DNA of 12,170 bases, from assembly GCA_031280115.1 (NCBI GenBank), contig JAITHF010000229.1, positions 1 to 12,170 on the forward strand. The letters run 5' to 3'. The notes beneath the pieces were generated by a model. That model saw only the letters and a list, made by a program, of their open reading frames with translations, searched no databases and was not told the DNA's origin. Position numbers and translations under genes: made by a program. This stretch comes from Spirochaetaceae bacterium. GTDB lineage: Bacteria > Spirochaetota > Spirochaetia > Treponematales > Breznakiellaceae. Within the stretch, counting starts at the first letter, position 1, and every line of letters begins with the position of its first letter. Shown piece after piece: positions 6,546 to 12,170 of this stretch.

Positions 6546-6720
6546 CGGCTTTTTTTTGGTTCCAAATAAAAACCTTCCCATACCCATAGATGTCATTATA
6601 TATAACGGATTATCGGCGCTTCGCGCCTCTTGGAAGAGAATTTGAGGGAACCAGTTCCCCCAAACCCCCCGGTAGCGGCTTCCTGCGCTGCGCCCTTTCG
6701 CCGGCGGCCCGGTTAGGCGT
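6546..6720 (+). repeat. Dispersed structured repeat, copy D
   Basis: It starts with TTGGTTCCAA (6548-6557), then a TTCCCATACCCATAGAT block matching the TATCCTGTCCCCAGATA block of copy E. Next come TTATCGGCGCTTCGCGCCTC, and TTTGAGGGAAC/GTTCCCCCAAA (6641-6664), the large stem with one mismatch. CGGCTTCCTGCGCTGCGCCC follows, and the match fades near 6710, where the 21-bp array begins. Copies C and D are back to back in inverted orientation. Confidence 0.8.
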
Positions 6721-6721
6721 T

Positions 6722-6931
6722 TTGTTGGAACCAACCGAACTCTTGTTGGAACCAACCGAACTCTTGTTGGAACCAACCGAACTCTTGTTGGAACCAACCG
6801 AACTTTTGTTGGAACCAACCGAACTTTTGTTGGAACCAACCGAACTTTTGTTGGAACCAACCGAACTCTTGTTGGAACCAACCGAACTCTTGTTGGAACC
6901 AACCGAACTTATATTGAAACCAACCGAACCT
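6722..6931 (+). repeat. 21-bp tandem array (nine units plus one degenerate)
   Basis: Nine consecutive 21-bp units start at 6722 and every 21 bases to 6890. All share TTGTTGGAACCAACCGAAC and end in TC (units 1-3, 7, 8) or TT (units 4-6, 9). A degenerate tenth unit fills 6911-6931. Each unit contains GTTGG-AA-CCAAC, a small inverted repeat. The length is a multiple of three, so several frames stay open on both strands (LLEPTEL, SSVGSNK and others). With no start, RBS or conserved frame I regard it as noncoding. The last unit merges into copy E, whose left-end TTGAAACCAA is a version of the unit core. Confidence 0.95.
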
Positions 6932-7155
6932 ATCCTGTCCCCAGATAAATCATTATCGTATAATGAATTATCGGCGCTTCGCGCCTCTTTGGGAAGAGAA
7001 TTTGGGGGAACCAGTTCCCCCAAACCCCCAACCAACGGCTTCCCGCCCCGCGCCCTTCCGCCTGCGACGTCCGCTGAGGCGCCGCTTCGGGGTTGTGACT
7101 AAACTTACGAACCCTATCGCCGCGAGAAGCACGTGAAACAGCCTACGGCTGCGCA
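6911..7155 (+). repeat. Dispersed structured repeat, copy E (full length, upstream of hyd operon)
   Basis: This is the reference copy of about 240 bp. In order it has TTGAAACCAA, TATCCTGTCCCCA, TATAATGAATTATC, GGCGC-TTC-GCGCC (6973-6985), TTTGGGGGAAC/GTTCCCCCAAA (7001-7011 with 7014-7024), CCGCTGAGGC (7071-7080), GGGGTTGTGACTAAAC with a later AACCC, and a terminal CAGCC-TAC-GGCTG hairpin (7139-7151). Copy A matches it ungapped over 150 bp. It ends just before a candidate promoter of the hydrogenase-maturation operon. Confidence 0.85.
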
Positions 7156-7160
7156 GGGGG

Positions 7161-7189
7161 TTGCATTTTTGCGTAAAGAATATTATATT
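7161..7189 (+). promoter_or_regulatory. Candidate promoter of the hyd maturation operon
   Basis: TTGCAT (7161-7166) and TATATT (7184-7189) have a 17-nt spacer, directly after repeat copy E and about 65 nt before the first ORF of the operon. The surroundings are AT-rich, unlike the neighbouring repeat. GGTT...AACC flanks a TTGTGA half-site at 7230-7252 in the leader, too imperfect to name a regulator. Confidence 0.5.
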
Positions 7190-7254
7190 AAAAAAGATAC
7201 TGTCATTGCCGGCGAGAGTATTCTTGCCGTGGTTGTGAGATAAGGATTAACCTT

Positions 7255-7419
7255 ATGAATCAAGATTTGTTCTGGTTCTGTGAGGGCGCACCAATGCTTG
7301 CCATTACCCTCTGTGAGCGCCGGATTTCCCCGCCGCACACCGCACCCCCCAAACCGGAACCCAAAAAGAAAGGCCGATTAAAGAAAAAAGGCCGAAAGGA
7401 ACGAAAGAAACATGAGTAG
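7255..7419 (+). CDS. Small hypothetical protein, 54 aa, first in hyd operon
   Basis: The ATG at 7255 has AAGGA (7242-7246) 8 nt upstream. The frame runs to a TAG at 7417-7419, overlapping the next start by 8 nt (ATGAGTAG), as in translationally coupled operon genes. The N-terminal half begins MNQDLFWFCEGAPMLAITLC, with two cysteines and a hydrophobic patch. The C-terminal half is Pro-rich and then strongly basic (KPEPKKKGRLKKKGRKERKK). I do not recognise the family. It could be a real small protein binding RNA or another acidic partner, a leader peptide that sets translation of the regulator, or a decayed gene. The basic stretch coincides with purine-rich DNA that also supplies the regulator's ribosome binding site, which argues for caution. 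Confidence 0.5.
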   Translation: MNQDLFWFCEGAPMLAITLCERRISPPHTAPPKPEPKKKGRLKKKGRKERKKHE

Positions 7420-7684
7420 AATTGCGGTGGTCGGCGCGATTCTGGAGAACCCCCAGGTTAGCCAGAAGGCGTTTAACGAGACCCTCGGACAATTTAAGGG
7501 CATTGTGCAGGGGCGCATGGGCATTCCCTTTGACAATGACAATCTTGCGGTTATCTCCATCACCCTCTTAGGGGAACTGGACGATATTAACGCCCTCACC
7601 GGAAAACTGGGCAATCTGGCGGAAGTAACCGTCAAAACCGCCATATCCGGTGAACTGAAACAAGGGGAACACCATGGCAAATAG
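7412..7684 (+). CDS. TM1266-type putative iron-only hydrogenase system regulator
   Basis: This 90-aa protein resembles the TM1266 family found with [FeFe]-hydrogenase maturation genes. It opens with RIAVVGAILENPQ, has GIVQGRMGIPF in the middle and LAVISITLLGELDDINALTGKLG, then ends with VTVKTAISG. The pattern suggests a small ferredoxin-like alpha/beta fold of the ACT/NikR-C sort. The family label is regulatory, but its effector and target are not established and no DNA-binding motif is seen. AAAGGA (7395-7400) lies 11 nt before the ATG. It overlaps the upstream small ORF by 8 nt and hydG by 11 nt, so the three are probably co-transcribed and coupled. Confidence 0.85.
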   Translation: MSRIAVVGAILENPQVSQKAFNETLGQFKGIVQGRMGIPFDNDNLAVISITLLGELDDINALTGKLGNLAEVTVKTAISGELKQGEHHGK

Positions 7685-9107
7685 CGCGATCGTGTCCGGA
7701 CATAAGGCGAAAGGCCGACAGGAAACCATTTTTATTGATAAAGAGTATATCGAAGGCTTGCTGGAAACGGCAAAACAGGCGGATGACGCGGTTATCACCG
7801 CGGCGCTTGACAAGGCCGACCGCTTCGAGGGGCTTAACCACCGCGAAATCGCCGCGCTCCTTGCAAGCAATAACCCGGCGCACCTTGAGCGGATATTCGC
7901 CATTGCCGGCAAAATCAAGCAGCACATCTACGGCAACCGTATCGTCATGTTCGCGCCCCTCTATGTGAGCGACCACTGCGTCAACCGCTGCGCCTACTGT
8001 AGTTACAACTGCGGCCACAGCTTTGGCCGCAGGAAGCTCACCCAGGACGAGGTGCGGGAAGAGGTGCGTATCCTTGAGGCCATGGGGCATAAACGTATCG
8101 CCATGGAAGCCGGCGAGCATGACAAGGAATGCCCCATTGATTACATCCTTGAGTGCATGAAGACGATCTACGATATGAAGTTCGAGAACGGGGAAATCCG
8201 GCGGATAAACGTGAATATCGCCGCGACCACGGTGGAAAATTACCGGAAACTGAAAGAAACGGGCATCGGCACCTATATCCTCTTTCAGGAAACCTACCAC
8301 CAGCCCGCCTATGAACGGGTGCATCAGGCAGGCCCCAAGCGGGATTACGCCTACCACCTTACCGCATTTGACCGCGCCCAGGAGGCGGGGATTGACGACG
8401 TGGGCGGCGGCGTGCTTTTCGGCCTTGCCGACCCCTACTTTGAGACTCTGGCGCTTATGATCCACAATGAACACCTTGAAGAGCGCTTCGGCGTGGGGTT
8501 CCACACGATTTCCGTGCCGCGCCTCTGCCCGGCGCCGGGGATGAACATGGCGGATTATGCACTGGTTGACGACGCGACCTTTGAGAAAATCGTGGCCGTT
8601 ATCAGGTTGGCGGTGCCGTTTACCGGCATGATACTGTCCACCCGCGAGAGCCACGAGATGCGTAAAAAGCTCCTCAAAATAGGCATTTCCCAGATAAGCG
8701 CCGGGTCCAGCACCGAAGTCGGCGGGTACGCGAAGCGGGAGCGGCAGGAAAAGGCCCATAACCCCCAGTTCATCGTCAACGACGAGCGCAGCGCCCTCTC
8801 GATTATCTCGGAACTCATGGACGACGAGTACATCCCCAGCTTCTGTACCGCCTGCTACCGGAACGGGCGCACCGGGGACCGGTTCATGCGCCTTGCCAAG
8901 TCAGGAGATATAAAGAACGTGTGCCTTCCAAACGCGCTTATGACCCTCTGCGAGTACGCCATGGACTACGGGGACGAGCCTTTTAAACAAAAAGCCGCGA
9001 ACGCCATCGCACGGGAGATGCCAACAATCGGCAACGCGAAAATCCGTGCGAAGACCGGTGAAAACGTGGAGAAAATCCGCCTGGGGCAGCGGGATTTCTT
9101 TTTCTGA
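7674..9107 (+). CDS. hydG: [FeFe]-hydrogenase maturase HydG (radical SAM tyrosine lyase)
   Basis: This 477-aa protein matches HydG in length. HydG cleaves tyrosine with a SAM-derived radical to p-cresol and dehydroglycine, then makes CO and cyanide on an auxiliary cluster to deliver an Fe(CO)2CN unit for the H-cluster. The SAM-cluster motif CX3CX2C is C102, C106, C109 (CVNRCAYC). The auxiliary-cluster motif CX2CX22C is C391, C394, C417 (CTAC...VC), and the spacing is exact, which separates HydG from ThiH. Other family-like blocks are MFAPLYVSDHC, FQETYHQPAYE and SAGSSTEVGGY. AAGGGG (7662-7667) lies 6 nt upstream of the ATG, inside the regulator gene. All key cysteines are present, so it should be active. 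hydF and the hydrogenase must be encoded elsewhere. Confidence 0.96.
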   Translation: MANSAIVSGHKAKGRQETIFIDKEYIEGLLETAKQADDAVITAALDKADRFEGLNHREIAALLASNNPAHLERIFAIAGKIKQHIYGNRIVMFAPLYVSDHCVNRCAYCSYNCGHSFGRRKLTQDEVREEVRILEAMGHKRIAMEAGEHDKECPIDYILECMKTIYDMKFENGEIRRINVNIAATTVENYRKLKETGIGTYILFQETYHQPAYERVHQAGPKRDYAYHLTAFDRAQEAGIDDVGGGVLFGLADPYFETLALMIHNEHLEERFGVGFHTISVPRLCPAPGMNMADYALVDDATFEKIVAVIRLAVPFTGMILSTRESHEMRKKLLKIGISQISAGSSTEVGGYAKRERQEKAHNPQFIVNDERSALSIISELMDDEYIPSFCTACYRNGRTGDRFMRLAKSGDIKNVCLPNALMTLCEYAMDYGDEPFKQKAANAIAREMPTIGNAKIRAKTGENVEKIRLGQRDFFF

Positions 9108-9110
9108 TTC

Positions 9111-9245
9111 TTTTATAAAGATTCAGCGGAGGTTCGGGGGTCCTGCCGGACAAACCGTCTTTCGCTGGCTCTTTTTATAAAGATTCAGCGGAGGTTCGGG
9201 GGGTCCTGCCGGACAAACCGTCTTTCGCTGGCTCTTTTTATGAAG
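9111..9245 (+). repeat. 62/63-bp direct duplication between hydG and hydE
   Basis: Two nearly identical units lie at 9111-9172 and 9173-9235, both starting TTTTATAAAGATTCAGCGG. They differ in the G-run (5 versus 6 G's), which accounts for the extra base. A third start, TTTTATGAAG, follows at 9236-9245 and then diverges. Each unit contains GTCC-TGCC-GGAC, and the sequence after the third start keeps a GTCCGGC/GCCGGAC inverted repeat. The first unit begins 3 nt after the hydG stop. Confidence 0.95.
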
Positions 9246-9309
9246 GTCCGGCAGAGGCCCGGCGGCCTGCGCCGGACACGATGCCGGAGGAGCCACGCGC
9301 GAAACGCGC
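9246..9309 (+). promoter_or_regulatory. Two hairpins in the hydE leader
   Basis: GTCCGGC (9246-9252) pairs with GCCGGAC (9271-9277), and within it CCGGCG/CGCCGG (9259-9264 with 9270-9275) is an alternative stem. GCGCG-AAA-CGCGC (9297-9309) ends immediately before the AAGGAG ribosome binding site (9310-9315) of hydE. No T-run follows, so these look like RNA structures that could affect hydE translation or message processing. Confidence 0.45.
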
Positions 9310-9320
9310 AAGGAGCGGCT

Positions 9321-10385
9321 ATGCCTGAGACTATAACTGAGATACGCGAAATACCTGCGATAAAGACGGACTCGGAGATACTTCATTTTATTACCACCGA
9401 GGACCCGCACGAGGCCGAGGGGCTTTTTGCCGCGGCCCGGAAGGTCCGGTCTGAACATTACCGCAACGAGGTGTATTTTCGGGGGCTTGTGGAGTTTACC
9501 AATTACTGCAAGAACGACTGCTACTACTGCGGCCTGCGCCGGAGCAACGCCGGCGTCGGGCGGTACCGCCTCTCGCTTGATGAGATACTGCGGAGCTGCC
9601 AGATCGGGGATACCCTGGGGTTCAAGACCTTTGTGCTGCAAGGCGGGGAAGACCCCTATTTTCCCGATGACAGGGTGGTTGAAATCCTGCGGGCTATCCG
9701 CGGGGCCTATCCTGACCATGCGATTACCCTGTCCATAGGGGAGCGCCCCCGGGAAAGCTACGAGGCGTTTTTTAAGGCCGGGGCGAACCGGTATCTTTTG
9801 CGCCACGAAAGCGCTTGCGAGGAACATTACGCCATGATGCACCCTGCCTCCATGTCCCTTGCGGCGCGGAAAGGGTGTTTGTATACCCTTAACAGCATCG
9901 GCTATCAAGTGGGGGCGGGCTTTATGGTGGGAACCCCGTTCCAGAAACCTGAACACCTTTTGGAAGACCTGCGGTTTCTGCGGGATTTACAGCCTCACAT
10001 GATAGGCATAGGCCCCTTTATCCCCCAGGCGGACACGCCTTTCCGGAATTATCCGGCAGGGGCCTTGGAACAGACCCTCCGCATGGTCGCCCTTGCAAGG
10101 CTTCTGCTGCCGAAGGCGCTTATTCCGGCAACCACCGCCCTGGGAACCATAAGCCCTGTAGGGCGGGAGCGGGGGCTTATGGCCGGCGCGAACGTGGTCA
10201 TGCCCAACCTCTCCCCCAAGGAAGTGCGGAAGCTCTACGCCCTCTATGACAACAAGATTTGCACCGGCGACGAAGCCGCCGAGTGCCGCTATTGCATGGA
10301 GGGCCGGATACGGAATTTCGGCTTTGTGCCGAATATGGGCCGCGGCGACGCCGCCGGCTGGACTGCAAGCGGCCTTTCTTCTTAA
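9321..10385 (+). CDS. hydE: [FeFe]-hydrogenase maturase HydE (radical SAM)
   Basis: From 9321 this is a 354-aa protein, close to the family norm of about 350. HydE takes the iron complex produced by HydG and converts it toward the diiron subcluster of the H-cluster. The SAM-cluster cysteines are C63, C67 and C70 (CKNDCYYC), followed by GLRRSN. FVLQGGEDPYF, SIGERPRESYEAFFKAGANRYLLRHE (two blocks) and GFMVGTPFQ are family-like. The optional second-cluster motif CX7CX2C is present at C314, C322 and C325. The start is fixed by AAGGAG 5 nt upstream and by family length. The frame is open from 9240, but that extension runs through repeat and hairpin sequence. The 213-nt gap after hydG contrasts with the tightly overlapped genes before it, so hydE may be controlled separately. 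Confidence 0.96.
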   Translation: MPETITEIREIPAIKTDSEILHFITTEDPHEAEGLFAAARKVRSEHYRNEVYFRGLVEFTNYCKNDCYYCGLRRSNAGVGRYRLSLDEILRSCQIGDTLGFKTFVLQGGEDPYFPDDRVVEILRAIRGAYPDHAITLSIGERPRESYEAFFKAGANRYLLRHESACEEHYAMMHPASMSLAARKGCLYTLNSIGYQVGAGFMVGTPFQKPEHLLEDLRFLRDLQPHMIGIGPFIPQADTPFRNYPAGALEQTLRMVALARLLLPKALIPATTALGTISPVGRERGLMAGANVVMPNLSPKEVRKLYALYDNKICTGDEAAECRYCMEGRIRNFGFVPNMGRGDAAGWTASGLSS

Positions 10386-10607
10386 GCGCCGCCGCCTTGG
10401 GGCAATAAAAAGCGGTTTTTGGAAATTTTATATCAAAAAGTCGAATAAAAGACCTGCCCGCGGGGTTTGGGAAACTAAGGATAGCGGCGCCGGCCCCCGG
10501 CAACGGGGGCACACCCGAATAAGCCCTACGCCCGAAAAAAGCCTTGCGGCTTGGGGGCAGGTGATAATAAAGCATTATCCCTTGGAGGGATACTGAAGGA
10601 GCGGTTT
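10386..10607 (+). other. Structured leader upstream of the chemoreceptor gene
   Basis: This 222-nt gap contains several hairpins. GCCCCCG-GCAA-CGGGGGC (10493-10510) is a perfect 7-bp stem with a GNRA loop. AAGCC-TTGC-GGCTT lies near 10540-10553. TATCCC-TTGGA-GGGATA (10576-10592) ends 3 nt before the AAGGAG ribosome binding site (10596-10601). I compared it by eye with cobalamin, SAM-I and cyclic-di-GMP riboswitches and did not get a convincing match. No clear promoter or terminator is seen. Confidence 0.4.
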
Positions 10608-12170
10608 ATGAAAATTGGCGTTCGGCTTGTCGGTATTATTAGTATTTTCAACATAATCGGTATCAGCATACTCGTTGCGGTTACTTTGGCGCTGTCCGAA
10701 AAGCAGGTCCACAAGATGGCTGATGAAAATGCGGTAAGCCTTGCCATACAAGGCAGTGAAAAAATAAAAAGCTGGTTCGGCGTGTATATGGATGCGTCAA
10801 GAACCCTTGCCCACATAATGGAAGGGTATAAAAACATCCCCGCAGCGGAACGGCGCAGGTATTTTGATTTAATGCTGCAGCAGGTTCTCATTGCAAACCC
10901 TGAGCTTGTCGGCGTGTGGAGCGGCTGGGCGCCTAACGCCCTTGACGGCATGGACGCTGAATACGCCAATACCCCCGGAACCGATGCCAGCGGCAGGTAT
11001 GTTCCGGTGTGGGGGAAAGGCCCGGGGGGCCTTTTTGTCGAGCCTCTGGCGGCATACGACACCTCCCCATTTTACACCCGCCCTATGGAGACCGGCAGCG
11101 AGATTGTCCTTGATCCGTATATATACCCTCTGGCAGGAAAAGATATTCTCATAACCAGCCTTTGTATTCCCATAAAAGACAACGGCAAGGTTGTGGGGGT
11201 TGTGGGGGTTGGCATTGAATTATCAAAAATAGTTGCTATTGCCAGTGAAATAAAGCCCTACGGCGGCGGCTTCACCCTTGTTTTCAGCGGCGGCGGTATT
11301 GTCGCGTCCCATACGGATACCAGGCGGATCGGAAAAGATATGCGCCAGTCCGAAACGGATACGTTCGGTTCGTTTCTCAATACCGCGGCGAACGCCGTTA
11401 CCCGGGGAACCAGAGCGGCCTTTTCAGCACCTTCGGCACAGTCAAAGTCGATGATCAATTATTACTCGGTCCCGTTTACTATTGAGAAATCCCTTACCCC
11501 TTGGACCTTGATGGTGGGGGTCTCAAGAGACGCGGTTATGGCGCCTGTATACCGCATGATGGTAATAGGCATCATTATCGGGGTGCTGACCATCGCCCTC
11601 ATGTCTATCGGGGTCATTTTCACGGCCCGTTCCATAAGCCGCCCCATAGCCTATACGATGGCCGTGCTCAAGGACATATCCGAAGGGGACCTGACCCGCC
11701 AGGTGGACATTTCGTCAAAGGATGAACTGGGGGATCTTGCCCAGTATTTAAACTTTACTATAGAAAAGATAAAAAACCTTGTCTTAGCCATCAAGACAGA
11801 AGCGAACTCCCTCTCTGAAACCGGCACGGATCTTGCGGCGAACATGACTGAAACCGCCGCGGCGATAAATCAGATTACCGCAAACATCCAGAGCATTAAG
11901 TCTCAGACAGGAACCCAGTCGGACAGCGTGAAGAGCACCGGCTCAATCATGGGAGAAATCGTAGCGAACATTGAGGCCCTGAACAGCCATGTGCAAAAAC
12001 AGACGGACTGCGTTTCCCAGTCCTCATCAGCGATAGAACAGATGCTGGCGAATATACAGAGCGTAACCCAAACGCTCTTTAAAAACGTGGAGAACATGAA
12101 CAGCCTCGCGGAATCTTCTGAAATAGGCCGGGGCGGATTGCAGGAAGTGTCAGCGGATATTCAGGAGATC
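10608..12170 (+). CDS. Methyl-accepting chemotaxis protein, dCache sensor, 3' end outside window
   Basis: The frame is open for 521 codons to the window edge, with AAGGAG 6 nt before the ATG. Residues 6-29 form TM1. A large periplasmic sensor of dCache_1 type spans about 30-315, with blocks PELVGVWSGWAPN, FYTRPMETGSEIVLDPYIYP and GKVVGVVGVGIELSKI. TM2 is about 317-340. A HAMP domain follows (about 341-393: RSISRPI...LKDISEGDLT...DELGDLAQYLN), then the start of the coiled-coil signalling domain (TETAAAINQITANIQSI and repeats). The methylation-helix and hairpin-tip regions that contact CheA/CheW are mostly beyond the edge. The ligand cannot be told from the sequence; the classical amino-acid-binding motif of dCache receptors is not evident to me. 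It follows hydE by 222 nt and may be a separate transcription unit. Confidence 0.93.
   Translation, partial: MKIGVRLVGIISIFNIIGISILVAVTLALSEKQVHKMADENAVSLAIQGSEKIKSWFGVYMDASRTLAHIMEGYKNIPAAERRRYFDLMLQQVLIANPELVGVWSGWAPNALDGMDAEYANTPGTDASGRYVPVWGKGPGGLFVEPLAAYDTSPFYTRPMETGSEIVLDPYIYPLAGKDILITSLCIPIKDNGKVVGVVGVGIELSKIVAIASEIKPYGGGFTLVFSGGGIVASHTDTRRIGKDMRQSETDTFGSFLNTAANAVTRGTRAAFSAPSAQSKSMINYYSVPFTIEKSLTPWTLMVGVSRDAVMAPVYRMMVIGIIIGVLTIALMSIGVIFTARSISRPIAYTMAVLKDISEGDLTRQVDISSKDELGDLAQYLNFTIEKIKNLVLAIKTEANSLSETGTDLAANMTETAAAINQITANIQSIKSQTGTQSDSVKSTGSIMGEIVANIEALNSHVQKQTDCVSQSSSAIEQMLANIQSVTQTLFKNVENMNSLAESSEIGRGGLQEVSADIQEI

Noticed and set aside
6722..6931. CRISPR array
   Set aside because: Units are directly contiguous with no variable spacers, and there are no cas genes in the window.
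6590..7102. Repetitive proteins encoded across the 21-bp array (LLEPTEL, SSVGSNK and RLVPTKV frames)
   Set aside because: Open frames on both strands follow from the 21-bp period lacking stops. They start in repeat DNA without ribosome binding sites, and their ends are translated copies D and E.
7230..7252. Rex operator in the hyd leader
   Set aside because: Only a TTGTGA half-site is present; the second half and spacing do not fit the known consensus.
7632..8759. Long antisense frame within hydG (375 aa)
   Set aside because: It is the shadow of a clearly functional hydG with intact cysteine motifs; GC-rich codon use keeps the opposite strand open.
9123..9956. Antisense frame over hydE and the 62-bp duplication
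   Set aside because: Overlaps the conserved SAM motif of hydE and contains the duplicated spacer as repeated peptide; no independent support.
10440..10515. Cobalamin or SAM-I riboswitch in the MCP leader
   Set aside because: Short resemblances (GGGAA, CCGGCAAC, GACCTGCC) occur in the wrong order, and the core elements are missing.

Overview
The window looks like a chromosome segment of a fairly GC-rich, anaerobic, motile bacterium, most likely a termite-gut-type treponeme (Treponema primitia / azotonutricia group). This assignment is inferred from gene content: [FeFe]-hydrogenase maturation genes, BspA-type leucine-rich-repeat proteins, a dCache chemoreceptor, and much repeat-filled intergenic DNA. 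No rRNA or other taxonomic marker is present.

Layout. Bases 1-316 hold a copy of a dispersed repeat (copy A) that leads into ssb (317-736, +). ssb converges on a large U32-family protein of the RlhA/DUF3656 type (733-2889, -), and the two genes share a CTAG that supplies both stop codons. Bases 2890-3498 contain a promoter/hairpin region and a 7-bp tandem repeat, followed by an unrecognised 251-aa protein (3499-4254, +). Two BspA/LRR_5 genes then face each other (4391-5251, + and 5709-6356, -), with a noncoding mosaic of repeat fragments between them. Bases 6357-7155 are almost entirely repeat: copy C, copy D, a 21-bp tandem array of nine near-identical units, and full-length copy E. Next is a hydrogenase-maturation operon: an unrecognised 54-aa ORF (7255-7419), a TM1266-type regulator (7412-7684), hydG (7674-9107) and hydE (9321-10385). 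The first three overlap end to start. hydE follows a 213-nt gap with a 62-bp direct duplication and hairpins. A methyl-accepting chemotaxis protein (10608 onward) runs off the right edge.

How the genes work together. HydG makes the Fe(CO)2CN synthon and HydE processes it toward the dithiomethylamine-bridged diiron subcluster of [FeFe] hydrogenase. The TM1266-type protein is a putative small regulator of that system. HydF and the hydrogenase itself are not in the window. The MCP may tie motility to chemical gradients, but nothing in the sequence links it functionally to the hydrogenase genes.

The most unusual content is a structured, noncoding repeat family of about 240 bp. Five clear copies (A-E) and several fragments occur in both orientations. 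They keep two hairpins and a terminal CAGCC-GGCTG hairpin while loops vary, and in copy C one stem is replaced by a different but still fully paired sequence. Three copies end just upstream of a start codon in the same orientation (ssb, the second bspA, the hyd operon). One copy has overwritten the 3' end of the first bspA gene. Two copies carry unrelated 21-bp tandem arrays at the same end.
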